In this document: one piece after another, positions 13,401-23,200 of the stretch
How the letters are laid out: the number at the start of each line of letters is the position of its first letter
Numbering within the stretch: position 1 is the first letter of the stretch
Assembly: GCF_963678975.1 (NCBI RefSeq)
Contig: NC_089274.1
Location: forward strand, 6,560,001-6,624,000
Source: Dysidea avara
Lineage: Eukaryota > Porifera > Demospongiae > Dictyoceratida > Dysideidae
Length of the DNA: 64,000 nucleotides
Direction: 5' to 3'
Made by a program: the position numbers and the translations under genes
Notes under the pieces: model-generated
What the model saw: only the letters and a program-made list of their open reading frames with translations
Databases searched by the model: none
Told to the model about the DNA's origin: nothing

Positions 13401-14665
13401 ATGTCATCAGGACATTACCAGTACAATTATCGTCTTAGTCTGCTCACAGAGGTGATTGGAACAATTATTACATCATCCTTGGCGCAAAACAATACCGTGA
13501 TGTAATCTAATTGCATTCCAGTGAGTTCACGGAAAGTGTGCAACAGTGACCAGACGGTTTATTTACTGCCCCCACACAAACCGTCTGGCACGCGAGACTA
13601 CATTGCCATATACAGGAAAGATGGCCAAACTCACCACCGGCCCTCCACCGACTATGGCCCACATGGAAATCCAAAATTTTGTGGATCAGAAACAGTTATA
13701 AGAAGAAATTATAGTTGTAATTAATTTGAATATTGTAGTTGTAATTACTATGTGCATACCCTGGCTGCAGGCAGTTTCCCCACAGACCGTTAATGCAGAC
13801 TTGCTGCATTAAAAGGCCTTAAAAATAGACCACAAATTCTTTATTAAATGTATAGCTATACATGCACTGTAAGGCCCCTATTTGGTGATTATTAGTTTCT
13901 CATCCACCGCCTGCATCCTTCTTAAGCTACCGCATGGTAAGCCATTATTTACTCTGTGCATGCTCAGAAGAACACGTGATACCAAACAGTTATAATTGTT
14001 TGTTGATGAACACTACAATGCACTAAATATCGCCAGGAGAACTGTTGTTTCCTTAGCAAATTGCTGTAGTGCCAGTTGCAATCATGTTTTATCGACTTCA
14101 TCAAAGCAGGCTTTCAGTTGACTGTCGAAAACAGTTGGCGATCACGAAAAGTAGTGAAGGAAATGTTTGTAGTAAGAAAGAAAGACAATTTGGACAAGGT
14201 CTGTACATCAGTGTGTTAATATTATAAAATAATGGCATAATGGTAATACCCTCCCGCCCACATCATAATAATTAGAAAGGCTGGATGAGAAACTAATAAT
14301 CACCAAATAGGGGCCTAAATTCAAAAGTATGAATTAGTTTATTCCAAAGGGATGACTCCATTGGCAACTGCGTATGACCCTCATAGCTACTCAAGTTGCC
14401 ACGGGAGTCATCCCGTTGGTATGACCATCAGACTTTCGAATTTAGCTACAGTGTATGACTTCACTTTATTTTGACCGGCACAGTTTATAGCTACCTACCT
14501 GGTTTGGATTTCCTGCTTGAGTTCTCTAGCACATGGAGTACAAATCCTATGCCCACAAGGAAACTGTAAAGGTCCGTTGAGAAGGTAACAGCATACTGCA
14601 CACTGTAGCCTCTCTTTCTCTGTAGGTAGCTGAACGTGTGAAATAGAGAGAGTGATCTTCGACAT
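499..14665 (-). CDS. TRAF gene 1: RING / TRAF zinc finger / MATH adaptor, six exons
   Basis: Predicted 490-residue TNF-receptor-associated factor. Exons in reading order: 14499-14665 (RING), 4827-4881 (last RING Cys pair), 2578-2673, 2304-2468 and 2179-2253 (TRAF-type zinc fingers), 499-1413 (final finger, coiled coil, MATH). Every junction has GT..AG, and phases agree (2, then 0 throughout). TRAFs are cytosolic trimeric adaptors that link TNF/IL-1/Toll-type receptors to NF-kB and JNK signalling, with the RING giving E3 ubiquitin ligase activity; that role is known for the family and inferred here. RING ligands are C22/C25, C37/H39, C42/C45 and C63/C66. The first zinc ligand of the exon 5 finger is missing (KYINGC, where gene 4 has KCPNGC). 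Intron 1 is 9.6 kb of mobile elements, so pairing exon 1 with the rest rests on matching phase and on the absence of another RING between them. Confidence 0.8.
2304..2673 (-). CDS. TRAF zinc-finger exons 3 and 4 of gene 1
   Basis: Exon 3 (2578-2673, 32 codons) and exon 4 (2304-2468, 55 codons) are separated by a 109-bp intron. Exon 3 reads YFYDKAVSKEID...TCPRC...CHFQ. Exon 4 supplies the H and C that close finger 1 (NHIKEEC), a full finger 2 (CPNEGC...DHLQQC), and the first half of finger 3 (QSCQWCKEE), which is completed by EHERKC in exon 5 (2179-2253). All ligands of fingers 1-3 are present, making this the best preserved zinc-finger set of the cluster together with gene 4. Nearly the same exon 4 nucleotide sequence recurs in genes 2, 4 and 6. 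Confidence 0.85.
2725..3005. repeat. Foldback (palindromic) element in gene 1 intron 2
   Basis: Two ~128-bp arms (2725-2853 and about 2878-3005) are near-perfect reverse complements around a ~25-bp loop. The outer ends read tgaatttaaaaaattg and its complement. There is no coding capacity. It is probably a foldback MITE whose family I cannot name. Confidence 0.85.
3034..3528. mobile_element. TIR element carrying a HIRAN-like gene fragment
   Basis: The ends are 13-bp inverted repeats, TACCGTATATGAC and its complement. The outermost TA may be a TA target duplication. Subterminal repeats of cccggcgtttaa type occur on both sides. Inside, about 3180-3337 plus, an open stretch encodes HHVHKPIWTPLLGETLEVG followed by a D-x-Y-A-M-A-I-T segment. 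This resembles the start of HIRAN-like repeat-associated proteins common in sponges and cnidarians (inference from memory of the family). It lacks most of that domain and a start of its own, so it is a captured fragment rather than a gene. Confidence 0.6.
3529..4393. other. Intron 2 spacer of gene 1, no gene seen
   Basis: Contains one copy of the dispersed CTCTATTAGAG motif (3553-3580) and a GC-richer stretch (3660-4320) with several overlapping short open frames on both strands. None of these shows a recognisable domain or a consistent splice context. It may be an unrecognised repeat. Confidence 0.4.
4402..4711. mobile_element. hAT-like MITE with 8-bp target duplication
   Basis: The ends read CAGGGGTGGATCC and ATCCGCCCCTG as inverted repeats. 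An exact 8-bp duplication GAATGGTA lies at 4394-4401 and 4712-4719. No transposase. Inside are an A-rich gacc...ggtcac module and two copies of the CTCTATTAGAG-type motif. The 8-bp duplication and CAGGGG ends are typical of the hAT superfamily. Confidence 0.85.
4827..4881 (-). CDS. Exon 2 of TRAF gene 1 (last RING Cys pair)
   Basis: A 55-nt exon with acceptor ...tgtag at 4882-4883 and donor GTAAG at 4826. Joined in phase 2 to exon 1 it reads SATPTFFCEQCKDMVTFAN. CEQC supplies the seventh and eighth RING ligands. Genes 2, 4 and 6 have 52-nt counterparts with FFC-x2-C. Confidence 0.8.
5169..5516. mobile_element. hAT-like MITE with 8-bp target duplication
   Basis: Inverted ends CAGGGCCGCCCAGAG and CTGTGGGCGGCCCTG, with an exact duplication GATAGCAT at 5161-5168 and 5517-5524. 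The interior has the gaagacc, poly-A, ggtcac module and two CTCTATTAGAG motifs. It is a relative of the element at 4402-4711 but with different ends. Non-coding; the short open frames here are chance. Confidence 0.88.
5525..6129. other. Gene 1 intron 1 spacer, no feature recognised
   Basis: AT-rich intronic DNA without a clear coding frame, TIR or tandem repeat. Confidence 0.4.
6130..6245 (+). mobile_element. Degraded LINE 3' end (reverse transcriptase C-terminal remnant)
   Basis: The plus strand around 6145-6240 reads VWNSLPPDLI followed by a decayed basic tail with stops. W-N-S/A-L-P is the usual C-terminal motif of jockey/CR1-type LINE ORF2 proteins. Only this end survives. Confidence 0.45.
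6445..6537 (-). other. Exon-like 93-nt segment with strong splice sites, not a TRAF frame
   Basis: On the minus strand a pyrimidine-rich acceptor (tttattcttttag) and a GTGAGT donor bracket 93 nt. One frame is open throughout (31 codons), but in the phase-2 frame required by gene 1 it meets a TGA after six codons. It could be an untranslated or poison exon, or chance. Confidence 0.25.
6816..7146. repeat. Foldback element, family I, with terminal hairpins
   Basis: Arms of about 155 bp form a near-perfect palindrome. Each end has a small hairpin (CAGCCAAGCTG) preceded by atctaatccaaaa. A close copy is at 29222-29541, and a decayed half-copy at about 23151-23243 in gene 2. One edge directly abuts the CTAA end of the Helitron-like element at 7141. 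Confidence 0.85.
7555..7690. other. Cluster of X-box-like GTTGCY..RCAAC motifs
   Basis: Four or five near-palindromic copies (GTTGCTTAGCAAC, GTTGCTAGGTAAC, TAGCAACGGTTGCTA, GTTGCCTAGTAAC) lie within 140 bp. They resemble RFX-binding X-boxes but sit inside nested repeat DNA, so they may simply be part of a mobile element. Confidence 0.5.
7710..7862. repeat. Nested foldback hairpin inside copy A
   Basis: Arms of ~70 bp beginning ataggacggatggctgtgg fold around a short centre (tcggcttcgcc). The segment is absent from the equivalent place in copy B, so it inserted after the two Helitron-like copies separated. Confidence 0.75.
7889..10726. repeat. Tandem array of ~30-31-bp units (satellite-like), copy A
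   Basis: About 90 contiguous units follow the pattern TAGCTGAWCTCTCTACA, a GG-rich link, then TTsTTyG. Sub-types (aaggtaacttcttc, agggtgatttgtttg, atggtggtttctttg) alternate in higher-order blocks of three to six. Units are back to back without unique spacers. The same unit, reverse complemented, forms the array at 27121-29047. Confidence 0.95.
11840..12075 (+). mobile_element. LINE 3' end remnant
   Basis: The plus strand reads HSYFNRIPHLWNALPII and, after a frame change, IKRQLNFL and NSCSLRFLS. This is the C-terminal end of a LINE reverse-transcriptase ORF. It is truncated on the 5' side and carries several stops. Confidence 0.6.
12076..12741. other. Gene 1 intron 1 spacer
   Basis: AT-rich. 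It contains one reverse-orientation CTCTAATAGAG motif (about 12150-12172) and a short (CA)n tract near 12605. No coding or structural element is recognised otherwise. Confidence 0.4.
12742..13057. repeat. Left half of foldback family II, interrupted
   Basis: Starts atccaaaacagcttatagct with the terminal hairpin and matches the left arm of the complete foldback at 34146-34756. It is interrupted at 13057/13058 by the TIR element, and only about 30 bp of the centre/right arm (13601-13633) continues beyond it. Confidence 0.8.
13058..13600. mobile_element. TIR element with 9-bp target duplication (Mutator-like size)
   Basis: Inverted ends of ~65 bp start TAGTCTCGCGTGCCAGACGG. Each contains an internal hairpin (CCAGACGGTTT...AAACCGTCTGG). 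The flanks CATTGCCGT (13049-13057) and CATTGCCAT (13601-13609) are a 9-bp duplication with one mismatch. The intact foldback at 34.44 kb gives the empty site. No transposase frame, so non-autonomous. Confidence 0.85.
13873..14315. mobile_element. PIF/Harbinger-like MITE with TAA duplication
   Basis: Perfect ~33-bp inverted ends begin GGCCCCTATTTGGTGATTAT, and TAA lies on both sides (13870-13872 and 14316-14318). A 3-bp TAA/TTA duplication is the hallmark of PIF/Harbinger. The 443-bp interior has no transposase. Confidence 0.8.
14349..14421. repeat. Short inverted repeat near the exon 1 donor of gene 1
   Basis: gggatgactcc...ggcaac on one side and gttgcc...ggagtcatccc on the other give a ~22-bp stem. 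Probably a relic of a foldback element. Confidence 0.5.
14499..14665 (-). CDS. Exon 1 of TRAF gene 1 (RING)
   Basis: ATG at 14663-14665 gives MSKITLSISHVQLPT followed by CAVC, PCGHRIC and TPC, the first six RING ligands. The donor (CCAG|GTAGG) leaves phase 2, matching exon 2 at 4881. An in-frame upstream ATG at 14755 would add 30 residues without similarity to the other copies. The start MSK is also found in gene 6 (MSKQSMTS), so the shorter start is preferred. Confidence 0.75.
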
Positions 14666-14773
14666 CCACTCGACCCAGGCGTAAATCTTGTGGCGATACA
14701 GAAACTGGTTTTGGAGACTTGGACAATTTCCTTTCGTTTTATATAGAGTGGACAATGTGCAAAGTCAACACAC

Positions 14774-14937
14774 CAGCGTTGAAACCGGGTCGGGTCATCC
14801 GGGTCATCCGGGTCATCCGGGTCATCCGGGTCACATTTTCTCCGGGTCATCTCTGACCCGGATTGGATCACGTGAGAAACGAAATTGTTCGTTTGACGAC
14901 GTGGAAACTTATACTGAACGCTATCGCGTAGCTCTTA
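14774..14937. mobile_element. Truncated hAT-like element with 10-bp tandem units, upstream of gene 1
   Basis: Begins CAGCGTTGAAACCGGGTCGG like the complete element at 62314-62811 and follows it to gctatcgcgtagctctt, then stops. Four or five tandem GGGTCATCCG units (about 14790-14832) sit at its start. It lies ~110 bp upstream of the gene 1 start codon, so it is in the promoter or 5' UTR. Confidence 0.75.
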
Positions 14938-17520
14938 TTGTATGGTACTATCTATTTACTGACTTTACACAACAGGCACTAATTTACCCTTCCCTATTTA
15001 AAACATTAACGAGTATAAATAATGCGAACATTTTATTGGAAGGAATTATCACAGTAGAAGAATGTGAAGTCTTCATTCAGTTGATTTCCATCCATGCAAG
15101 TGGTAAGAGATATTCTGTGCCTTAGGAATTGACTCTCATTCTATACATTTCAGGGTCAAGTCTGAGGTAAGTAAAGAAGCAGTCATTTCAGATATTGCAT
15201 GCATGGAGTTATTCACAAAACCAGTGTTGTAAAAAGAATTTTTACTATAGCATACAACTTCACCGCACATTTCACATTCCTCCATAAAGGAAAAACAAAA
15301 TTCAAATATATAGCTAGTAAGTACCTCAATGCACCAGATGACTTGCTCATAAATTTTCAAAAATGTAACCAGAAACAAATCACATTAGTCGCCAAAAAGT
15401 GTGGGGTCTTTCCATTATTCTGTTAGTCATTAAAAAGTGCTTCTGGAATGACTGGATTGAAACTGCTAGCTGACCTGGATGACCCGCTAACCTTGGCATA
15501 AACATGTTTTAAATCAAAAATGAAAATCAAGAGATACAATTTGGATGCAGCAGCTAGTTCTGCAATTTGTCTGCAAGAGCAATAGGTAAATGGAGTAGTT
15601 TCAAGTATGCATATGCTTATACACATCATATAGATTAATATGTGGGTGAGTCTCCATGAAGCCTGCAGGAAGCAACATGCAGTTCTTACCGTTGGAGCAA
15701 TTGCTCACAATTCAAAACTTCTCCCATACTTCAGTATTGTTCTCCATTTCCTGTTTGTTGTGCTGGCACATCTCTTTGTGAGTAGGCACTTATTATATTT
15801 GTAAGTGCCGCCCTAGTGAAACGAGACAAAACTAAAGCTCATTAAATTCTCCTTAGAACAATTCACCAGCGGTGACCCAGTTGAAAACTTCATGAGTAAA
15901 TACACTCACACATTATTGCCATCCACATCATCATCAAGAAGCATGATCACAGTTGATCAAGTCATCATCACATCTGATCCAATCCTGGTTGGATGTAGCT
16001 ATAGATATTGATTTATTTAACCTGTGACATGGATAACCTGATGGTTTCCAGCCTGCAACCCTGCAAACAAAATTTTTCCAATTGTTTCCAAGCAGACATT
16101 TGTGTATAATCTGTAAAAGAAATCCATGTATAAGCACGTAGCTTTAAATCACTTTTGGACTTGACTGTCCAACCATGCAATCCCACCATATTTTCATGAG
16201 ATACCATAAATGATGAAAGTTTGGTGTTGGTGAATCAGCATGTGAAGCAGATGGGTGGACAAAAGTTTGGCAAATTTATCAGGCAGATAATATAGAACAA
16301 TATACTGAATAGCTAATTGGCAAATAAAGTTTGGCTCGATTCGCCGAATTCGCCAAACTTTAGTCACTCCGAACTTTTATTGTTTACAGTAACTGTGGAG
16401 GAATTACAAACTATACTCAGCAGACTATTGCTAAACTATGATATGCTTTATAAAGATTTCTATGGACACATGTAGCTACCCAAAAATATAGCTACATACA
16501 GTACTTTGAAACTCAACTCACCCATCTCACTCAGAGAGTGTTCACACCACACAAAGCTTCAGTGATTAGGAGGTCATCTCCACGGTGAACTTGAAAGCAC
16601 TATTCAACCTAGATAATAATTCTTAGCTACATATAAGTTGACTGACTGGAGTAAGCTATGAATAAGGTTTCTAGTATGTACATGTTTAGACGAGTTCTGA
16701 GAAGACATGCTAAAAATGGGAAGTGAATTCTTTTTTTCTCAAGGAAATAGCAGTACACCCAACCAGATGAATAGTGCATGATGGCAGTAACGGTGCAAGA
16801 GCATACATGTGTGGTTTGGCTTCATTGGAGAAAACGCTGATTTGCCATAAAATGAACAAAATTTTGAAAATATTTTTAGCAAGTCTTGCAGTACTACAAG
16901 TGAGCCAAATTTCAAGAACTTGAATGTTTAATTGCATCCATAAATTATTAAATGCTTTTAAGAACTCAGCTCAATTTGTACATATCCTCACTTATTAGTC
17001 AACAGAAAATAGTCAATGCATCCAAAACAATCCTTGGAATATCCCTTCTGGGCTGTATGGATAAATTACAATATAGTGCAACATCAGTGAAGTTAAGCAC
17101 AGTTGATATATACACACAGTAATTCATGATCAACAGCTATAAGTACACTGTACCTTCACCTCCTGGCTAACATTATCATTCTGCACAGCACTGTACACAA
17201 GTCAGTAGCTCACTGAATCTATTGTTCAGTCTAACATCACTATAATGGTAACAGATCCTGATTAACAATTATAAAATGGCTGGAGCAATATAGGGTTGGT
17301 GACAGCTGGAATGATTACTAGTATATACATTTAAAGTGCACATATATCAAATTTATTGTGCAGTTACACATCCTTATCCATTAAAATAGTTTATTATAGC
17401 TAGTACTTTGACGCATTTCATATATCAGTGTGTAACTAGCTATACATCAAGTCTTTTTGGCTTATAGTTATTCATATTTTTCAGTCAGTGTCCTAATAAC
17501 AAAAAGGTAGTATTTTTCTT
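14938..17520. other. Intergenic region between genes 1 and 2, part 1
   Basis: AT-rich with scattered short frames on both strands and no recognisable domain. The only repeat noticed is a gtttggc-type inverted repeat at 16259-16366. Confidence 0.45.
16259..16366. repeat. Small MITE-like inverted repeat (gtttggc type)
   Basis: aaaagtttggcaaattt at one end faces aattcgccaaacttta at the other. A related, larger one is at 22359-22550. Confidence 0.4.
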
Positions 17521-17524
17521 GTGT

Positions 17525-17525
17525 G

Positions 17526-17599
<74 letters not shown>

Positions 17600-17612
17600 C
17601 GTGCGTGCGTGT
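17525..17612. repeat. (TG)n microsatellite
   Basis: About 36 TG dinucleotides followed by a few TGCG units. The cysteine/valine reading frame across it is an artefact. Confidence 0.95.
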
Positions 17613-17879
17613 GTGCACAAGTGCATGTGCCAGTATGTGTATCAAGTTGATTCTCAACACAGTAAAAAACAAGTTGATGTTGTGCTACTTCTAAAAACCA
17701 GGCGCCAAGCAGCTAGCTAACTCATCTGGAATAACTATAGACAGTATATACTACTATGAATTAACCAACTATGTATTACTACTTTACAATAGGGTAGTTT
17801 GATAATATAATTAGCTATTTATCGTATTTCGTAATTCATGAAATATTCGTAATTCGTTCAATTACGTTGCTATGCACTG

Positions 17880-18450
17880 CTAAGGAAGCGTTTGTTAAAT
17901 AAACCGCTTTAACCAACATATTACGCACAAAACTATCTTCTAAACTGTTTTATAGTGTGACTAACGTGTTTTTCCCCACAAATTCTCTCGACAAAGCCTC
18001 AAAGCTGCTCTTCATTTTCGTTCGCGTACGTAAGGGATACGCCCCCTTTCAACTCGATACGATAGGCTATTCCTGGCAGTGTACGAGGCCTGCACCGTTG
18101 TTTTTCAGTCGCTAAATGCCTGAAAACCTCAAGGGGAAGGTAGTCTGAGGAAAGTCACCACACCCGTATTTCAGTCCGCCGAAAAGAAACCACCTCAGAG
18201 CAAAGTTCACCTGTGCAGAAGTTTAATACAGACTTCATTTCACTTTTACTTCTTACGTAAAAGCTGCTTTTACCGTTATTAAACGATTTTGCTCACGTGG
18301 GTGCGTACGGACAAACATAGGTAGATAGGTACATAGGTAGATAGGTAGATAGATAGGTACACACACACACTTTTACGGAAACAATTACAGTAAACCAGGC
18401 GCACGCCCACAGCCGGCCTTCGGCCGGCTGTGGGCGTGCGCCTGGTTTAA
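17880..18450. mobile_element. Unclassified GC-richer repeat ending in a perfect hairpin
   Basis: Sequence composition changes here (ctcgacaaagcctcaaag, gcgtacgtaagggatacgc). It runs through a gtagataggta-type tetranucleotide tract (18314-18358) and a short CA tract to a perfect hairpin at 18391-18449. No coding frame. Family not recognised; the boundaries are approximate. Confidence 0.4.
18391..18449. repeat. Perfect 28-bp-arm hairpin with 3-nt loop
   Basis: taaaccaggcgcacgcccac...ggcc, ttc, ggcc... forms an uninterrupted 28-bp stem, GC-rich (about 70% in the stem). It would be very stable in single-stranded DNA or RNA. Confidence 0.95.
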
Positions 18451-19287
18451 TAACGCAGATACCCATGTAACTTGGATGGTCATTGTGCATAATAACCAAT
18501 TCCATCAATTTTCTGACATGTAGCCACTGTATACAGTAGCCAACAAGCTAATGCCTAATTATTTAAAATAACTTGTCCGCATGCTCAATAAATAATATTT
18601 TGAGTGTTTTAAAATGTTTGTTAAGCCATTTTATTTATGCATGGAAAAGGCATACAATTGTTACATTTTACATCATAATAAGTCTTTGAATGTCTTTCAA
18701 AATTTCTCCTTCCTGTATTTTCTTCTTACAAGGAATTTAGTCCCATTAGTTCCATGCACACTAGTTTATCACTGCTGTTTGCCAACTACAATGGAAGCAA
18801 TCTAATGTACAAAAATCACAAGGGTTTTAACACTCTGGTTCTAAATGCAAAGATGGCTAGCAACTACAGTATGCAATCTATGATATGAGATAATGTGAGT
18901 GAAGAGGACTTAGAATTAGAGCAGAAAAAATGTAGATTGCTTTGCCTCTCTCCAGCTAGGAGATAAGTAGCATTGCATTGCAACAGATGGAAATGTAAAT
19001 CCACACATGCTCTCAACGTGAACTTGAAAACAATTCAACTAAGACAAAGCTACATATGTAAGCTACTATAGAAATAATACATAAATACATGGAAGCCATT
19101 GGTATCCTCATGCACAAATGCACATACCGGTATGTATGAAAGATCTTTTGTTTAAAATAATGATGTCGATTGCGATTCAGCATATATATACCTTAGATAC
19201 CTACAGTACAAAACTACTGCATAACTACATGGCTATAGTCTCTGTAATGAAGCTATGCCGAAAACTATCTTGCCTATATACATATAA
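18451..19287. other. 3' flank of gene 2, no gene seen
   Basis: AT-rich spacer downstream of gene 2 on the minus strand. No domain or repeat structure is recognised. Confidence 0.4.
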
Positions 19288-19293
19288 GTTTAT
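19288..19293 (-). terminator. Possible poly(A) signal overlapping the gene 2 stop codon
   Basis: On the minus strand AATAAA overlaps the TAA stop (19290-19292). If used, the 3' UTR would be only 10-30 nt. No transcript evidence. Confidence 0.3.
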
Positions 19294-20228
19294 TGTAGTC
19301 TAATGTCACACTTGAAGAATGCCACGTCATCAACAGCAAATTCAGGATTATCCAGTATTGATAGTGGAGCAAATTTAGGACAACCAGATGCCACATTCAT
19401 GTCTGATTTTGGACGATGAAAACTAGTACTGGTTGGGTTGGGTCTAAATGATTGTACAATATTGTTGTTGCCTTTCTGGTTTACTAATGTCATTGTCACT
19501 GTATGCTGAAATGGCCATTCTAGTAAAGCATCATATTCTCCCTTCATGATGGTAAGGAAGTAAGATATGTAACGTCCCTTTCCACTACCATCACCATCTA
19601 AATACACACGTAGACACAGTCTGTACCCAAACCTGCTGGTGTAAAATGGTGCTGAATATAGACTGACAGTCTTTCCTAGTAGAGCATCCCTCCTACGTCT
19701 GGTGATATCTGGTATCTTCCATATGTAGTGACCATCATATGAAGTAGCTTGAAGTGTTTGTAAGGTGAGAGACACTTCCTCATAAGTATGGTTGATCTCG
19801 TTAATACTAGCTTGTAGTGACACCAAAAGATCTTCAACTCCAGTTAATCGAAAAATAACATCATCTTGCTTGCGCTGTATGCCAGTAATTTGCAGTGTCT
19901 CCTCTTTGTTCTTGTCATTCATTGCTTCCAACTTTTTACTGGTTTTATCCAATTCAACATGGAGCAGTTGATTCATTGCTTCATACTCTTTGCTAGTGAA
20001 TCTGGTTTGTTTCTGATGAAATCCATCAGACAAAAACTTACCAACCAAAGACAGGTGATGTTTTACATATCTTTCCAAATGTGTTTCTAATTCTGAACTG
20101 CCCATGTTGGCTATGAACTGGCACCCTAAGAAGGAAAACAGACATTGTAGTTGTGTTTGTTGTCTGTTTATTTTCTTTTTAGCCATAGAGTAGCCAAGTT
20201 GATTGTTAGGGTCCAAATGAAGATCGAT
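19290..20228 (-). CDS. Terminal exon of TRAF gene 2 (coiled coil, MATH)
   Basis: Acceptor (tatgtacag) before ATC-GAT at 20228; 312 residues to TAA. Unlike genes 1, 4 and 6 the exon starts with Ile (IDLHLDP), not Met, so an internal start here is impossible and the upstream exons are needed. A five-residue change near NMGSSELETH gives this finger a different loop. The coiled coil (SKEYEAMNQLLHVELDK onward) is followed by a MATH domain of about residues 338-486 with LCLRVYLDGDG. It ends DIRLQ, nearly the DIKLQ tail of gene 1. Confidence 0.9.
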   Translation of the reverse strand: MDLHLDPNNQLGYSMAKKKINRQQTQLQCLFSFLGCQFIANMGSSELETHLERYVKHHLSLVGKFLSDGFHQKQTRFTSKEYEAMNQLLHVELDKTSKKLEAMNDKNKEETLQITGIQRKQDDVIFRLTGVEDLLVSLQASINEINHTYEEVSLTLQTLQATSYDGHYIWKIPDITRRRRDALLGKTVSLYSAPFYTSRFGYRLCLRVYLDGDGSGKGRYISYFLTIMKGEYDALLEWPFQHTVTMTLVNQKGNNNIVQSFRPNPTSTSFHRPKSDMNVASGCPKFAPLSILDNPEFAVDDVAFFKCDIRLQ

Positions 20229-23200
20229 CTGTACATAAAATAATGAATACAGTATATACAAAAATGTTGACCGATCCTTAGTTTGCAATAAACACACAAT
20301 TGTACAGTGTATGTGTGTGTGTGTGCTCTGAAATGATGCAGAGTGGTTGTCATCTATAGCTATAAACTAAGTAACAATACAATGTACAGTGTGGATCAAC
20401 ACCTTCCATTGATACAAAATGAGGGCAAGATATAAATGCACTGGGGAAAATCAAAGCCAGTGCAGTATATTAAAGCTATCTTCCTAAGGGATGGGTACAT
20501 AGTTAATGTGAACCAATTATAGTAATCCAGTAGTGGATAGCAGTACCATTTTTCTGTGTGCCAACAAACCTTTTAACTGTCTGGCAACCTAGAAGAGTTT
20601 GGCTGAAAGATCTTGGCCTGTCAAGTAGCAACAAGAAGCTATATAATGTGACCAGATTTTACAAAACTAGGCTTCCACACATATCCAATTCTTTACCTTT
20701 ATTTGATCACACAGTATGCTATTGATCTACAATTTTCACACAATTCTTTTATTGCATGCATTATGGAACAGCAGGTTAAACTGTGAGAGTGATAGCAAAC
20801 TCTTACAATGAGTTACGGTCCTTTAAAGTCACAAATCCAGATGTGTGTGGAAACCTGGCATTGTCAAATCCAATAACATATATACATATGTAAAGTTCAG
20901 TATATGCAGTAATACTCTTAACCCAATTGCTGTGTTGAATGCAGAGTGGAGAGATCAGAACACCACATCAGCATCAACAAAAAAGCTTACTGATGTGATC
21001 CATCAGCTTTTTTATTGAGAGTAACATATACAGGTGTAGTAACCTGACAGACTGGAGCCCCCTAATAATTTTCTTATTTTAGTTTGCAAAAAGATCAAAA
21101 TACTACAACAATCAGTGATTCCAATAGAACAGTCAGTGCATAAAATTGCCTTTAGAATTGATCTCAAAGGGTTAAAATTTCATACTTTTCCTGTGGTGAC
21201 ATACCCCCAGACCCTCCTAGAGCAATTTTGCTTTGTATGCTAAGTGTACTTTGCACACCGTGCTGTACCCAGCTTGGAACAGAACCCCCTATCTAAAAAT
21301 ATCTTGCTTTGTACATGAGTATATAATATATTTAATATTTGATGGTAGCTAGCCATGAAATCTGCTTATTACAATAAATTTATTTATAGTTATAGTGGAA
21401 TTGCATGGCTCATAATGCAATACATGAGGCATACTCATATAGTTATGCATGCATATTCCTCATGCATAATTGAATTTAGTACCAGGCACTTTATAATAAA
21501 TAGTCAGTTAGTTAAAGCAGAACCACCTCTCTCAAGACTGAAGGTGGTATTTATTTGGAAAACTGACAGTGTGCAATCTAAATCCTAGCATTGGATATTT
21601 AGTTTCATAAAGTAGTTATTTCATTTATTTTGTTAGTTTATCTAAATCGTGTGTCATAGCTAAATGATTTATTCACAAGACAATATAGTCTTCACTTTAC
21701 AATTCATTTGAGCATTCTTCCATGAATAACTTACATACTTCTTTCCTAAGAACAGTGTCCTCAGGGCATGAGATTGGAACATGAAGACATTCTACTTCAT
21801 GGTCCTATAATAATTATGATTATTCATTATCATGTGAACATACCTTCTGTTGATCATAAGGAACCTCTTCCTTATACCACTGATATGATTGTCTTCTATA
21901 CTGACACTGTTGTAAGTGATCATCAAGTTGTGATCTTGTGGTCTCCTCATGACAACCTTCATTGGGACATGATACCTTGACTAGTTGACACTCTTCCTTC
22001 AAATGTGTCTGTACATGTGTTAAAGAGTGATACTACTAGCTAGGTATATAATGTATTTACTTACAAATATTTTTGTACGAGTTGTAAAGACACACAATCA
22101 TGTTGTATGTGAGGTAAGTAGGAATGTGGCAACTCTGCTGGTACAATTTTAGAAATATAAGTATGTGTAGGAATCAAAGGCAATTATAAAACTTTAACAA
22201 CAATACGTAAAGCACAAATTTGCTAAAAAGATAACAGTCAAATATTTAAATAAAAAAACATTCACACTTTTATCCAATAAAACATTTAAGTGAACTGATG
22301 AAATCACAATTAAGAAAATGAAATGCTAATTGTTTAAAGTACTATAGTGACTACCATTAGCCAGAAAGTTTGGCAGGAGGAAATTTTAGCAAATTTGCCA
22401 CAGTAGGATTTTGGCAAGAAAAAGTTTGGCGAATTTGTTAGTAGCAGTTACAGATTTGTATTGAACAAACGATTTAGCAGATTTTAGTTTGGCGAAACAC
22501 TACTCACTAGCCAAATTTGACAAACTTTTCTCCCACCAAACTTTCCAGCTAACTTTGATGTAAATTATCTAAAACAGAAATCAAATAATGTGTTGACAAA
22601 AGATGATAAAATAATTGGCGATATTTTTAGCGCTGTGCTAAAGCACAATGCTTAATTTTATGGACATAATGACCTCATTTGCAGTTGTGGGTACATGACA
22701 AACAAGTGGAACCAAATAATGTGATTTTCAATTTCATCCATGTGTAGCTAAAAAGCTACACAGAGGCATATCATTGCTGTAGTATAGACATTGTACGTGG
22801 ATATGTGAAACATTTCATGCAAAATTTGAATTAATGAATAGTAATCTCCAAAAAGCATGCCTTCTCATATTTTTATTTCATGTATGTAAATTACATTTTG
22901 CTTTTTTGCAGGTCCAGCAAATATTGTCATACCCAATTCACACAATGTCATACTTTATAAAATGTAATTCAAACCTGGAAAGTAGATAGAGTATATACTA
23001 CAGTGTATTTACCATAGTCCCATTACTCCAGTCTACAGCCAATTGTGAAGAACAACCATGGCTGATTGTATAATCACAAAAAATTGTGTATAGAAATATT
23101 CATAGAATTGTGCATCTGCATGAGTGTATCTAATAAAAGATGTCCACATCAGAACAGCCAAGCTGTAGAAAAAGGTGCTACCTTAACAAAATCTAAGCTT

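Noticed and set aside
14491-14871. Frame with a run of Asp-Asp-Pro upstream of the RING exon
   Set aside because: It translates the 10-bp GGGTCATCCG units of a truncated MITE in another frame from the RING.
17523-17720. Cys/Val-repeat protein
   Set aside because: Translation of a (TG)n tract.
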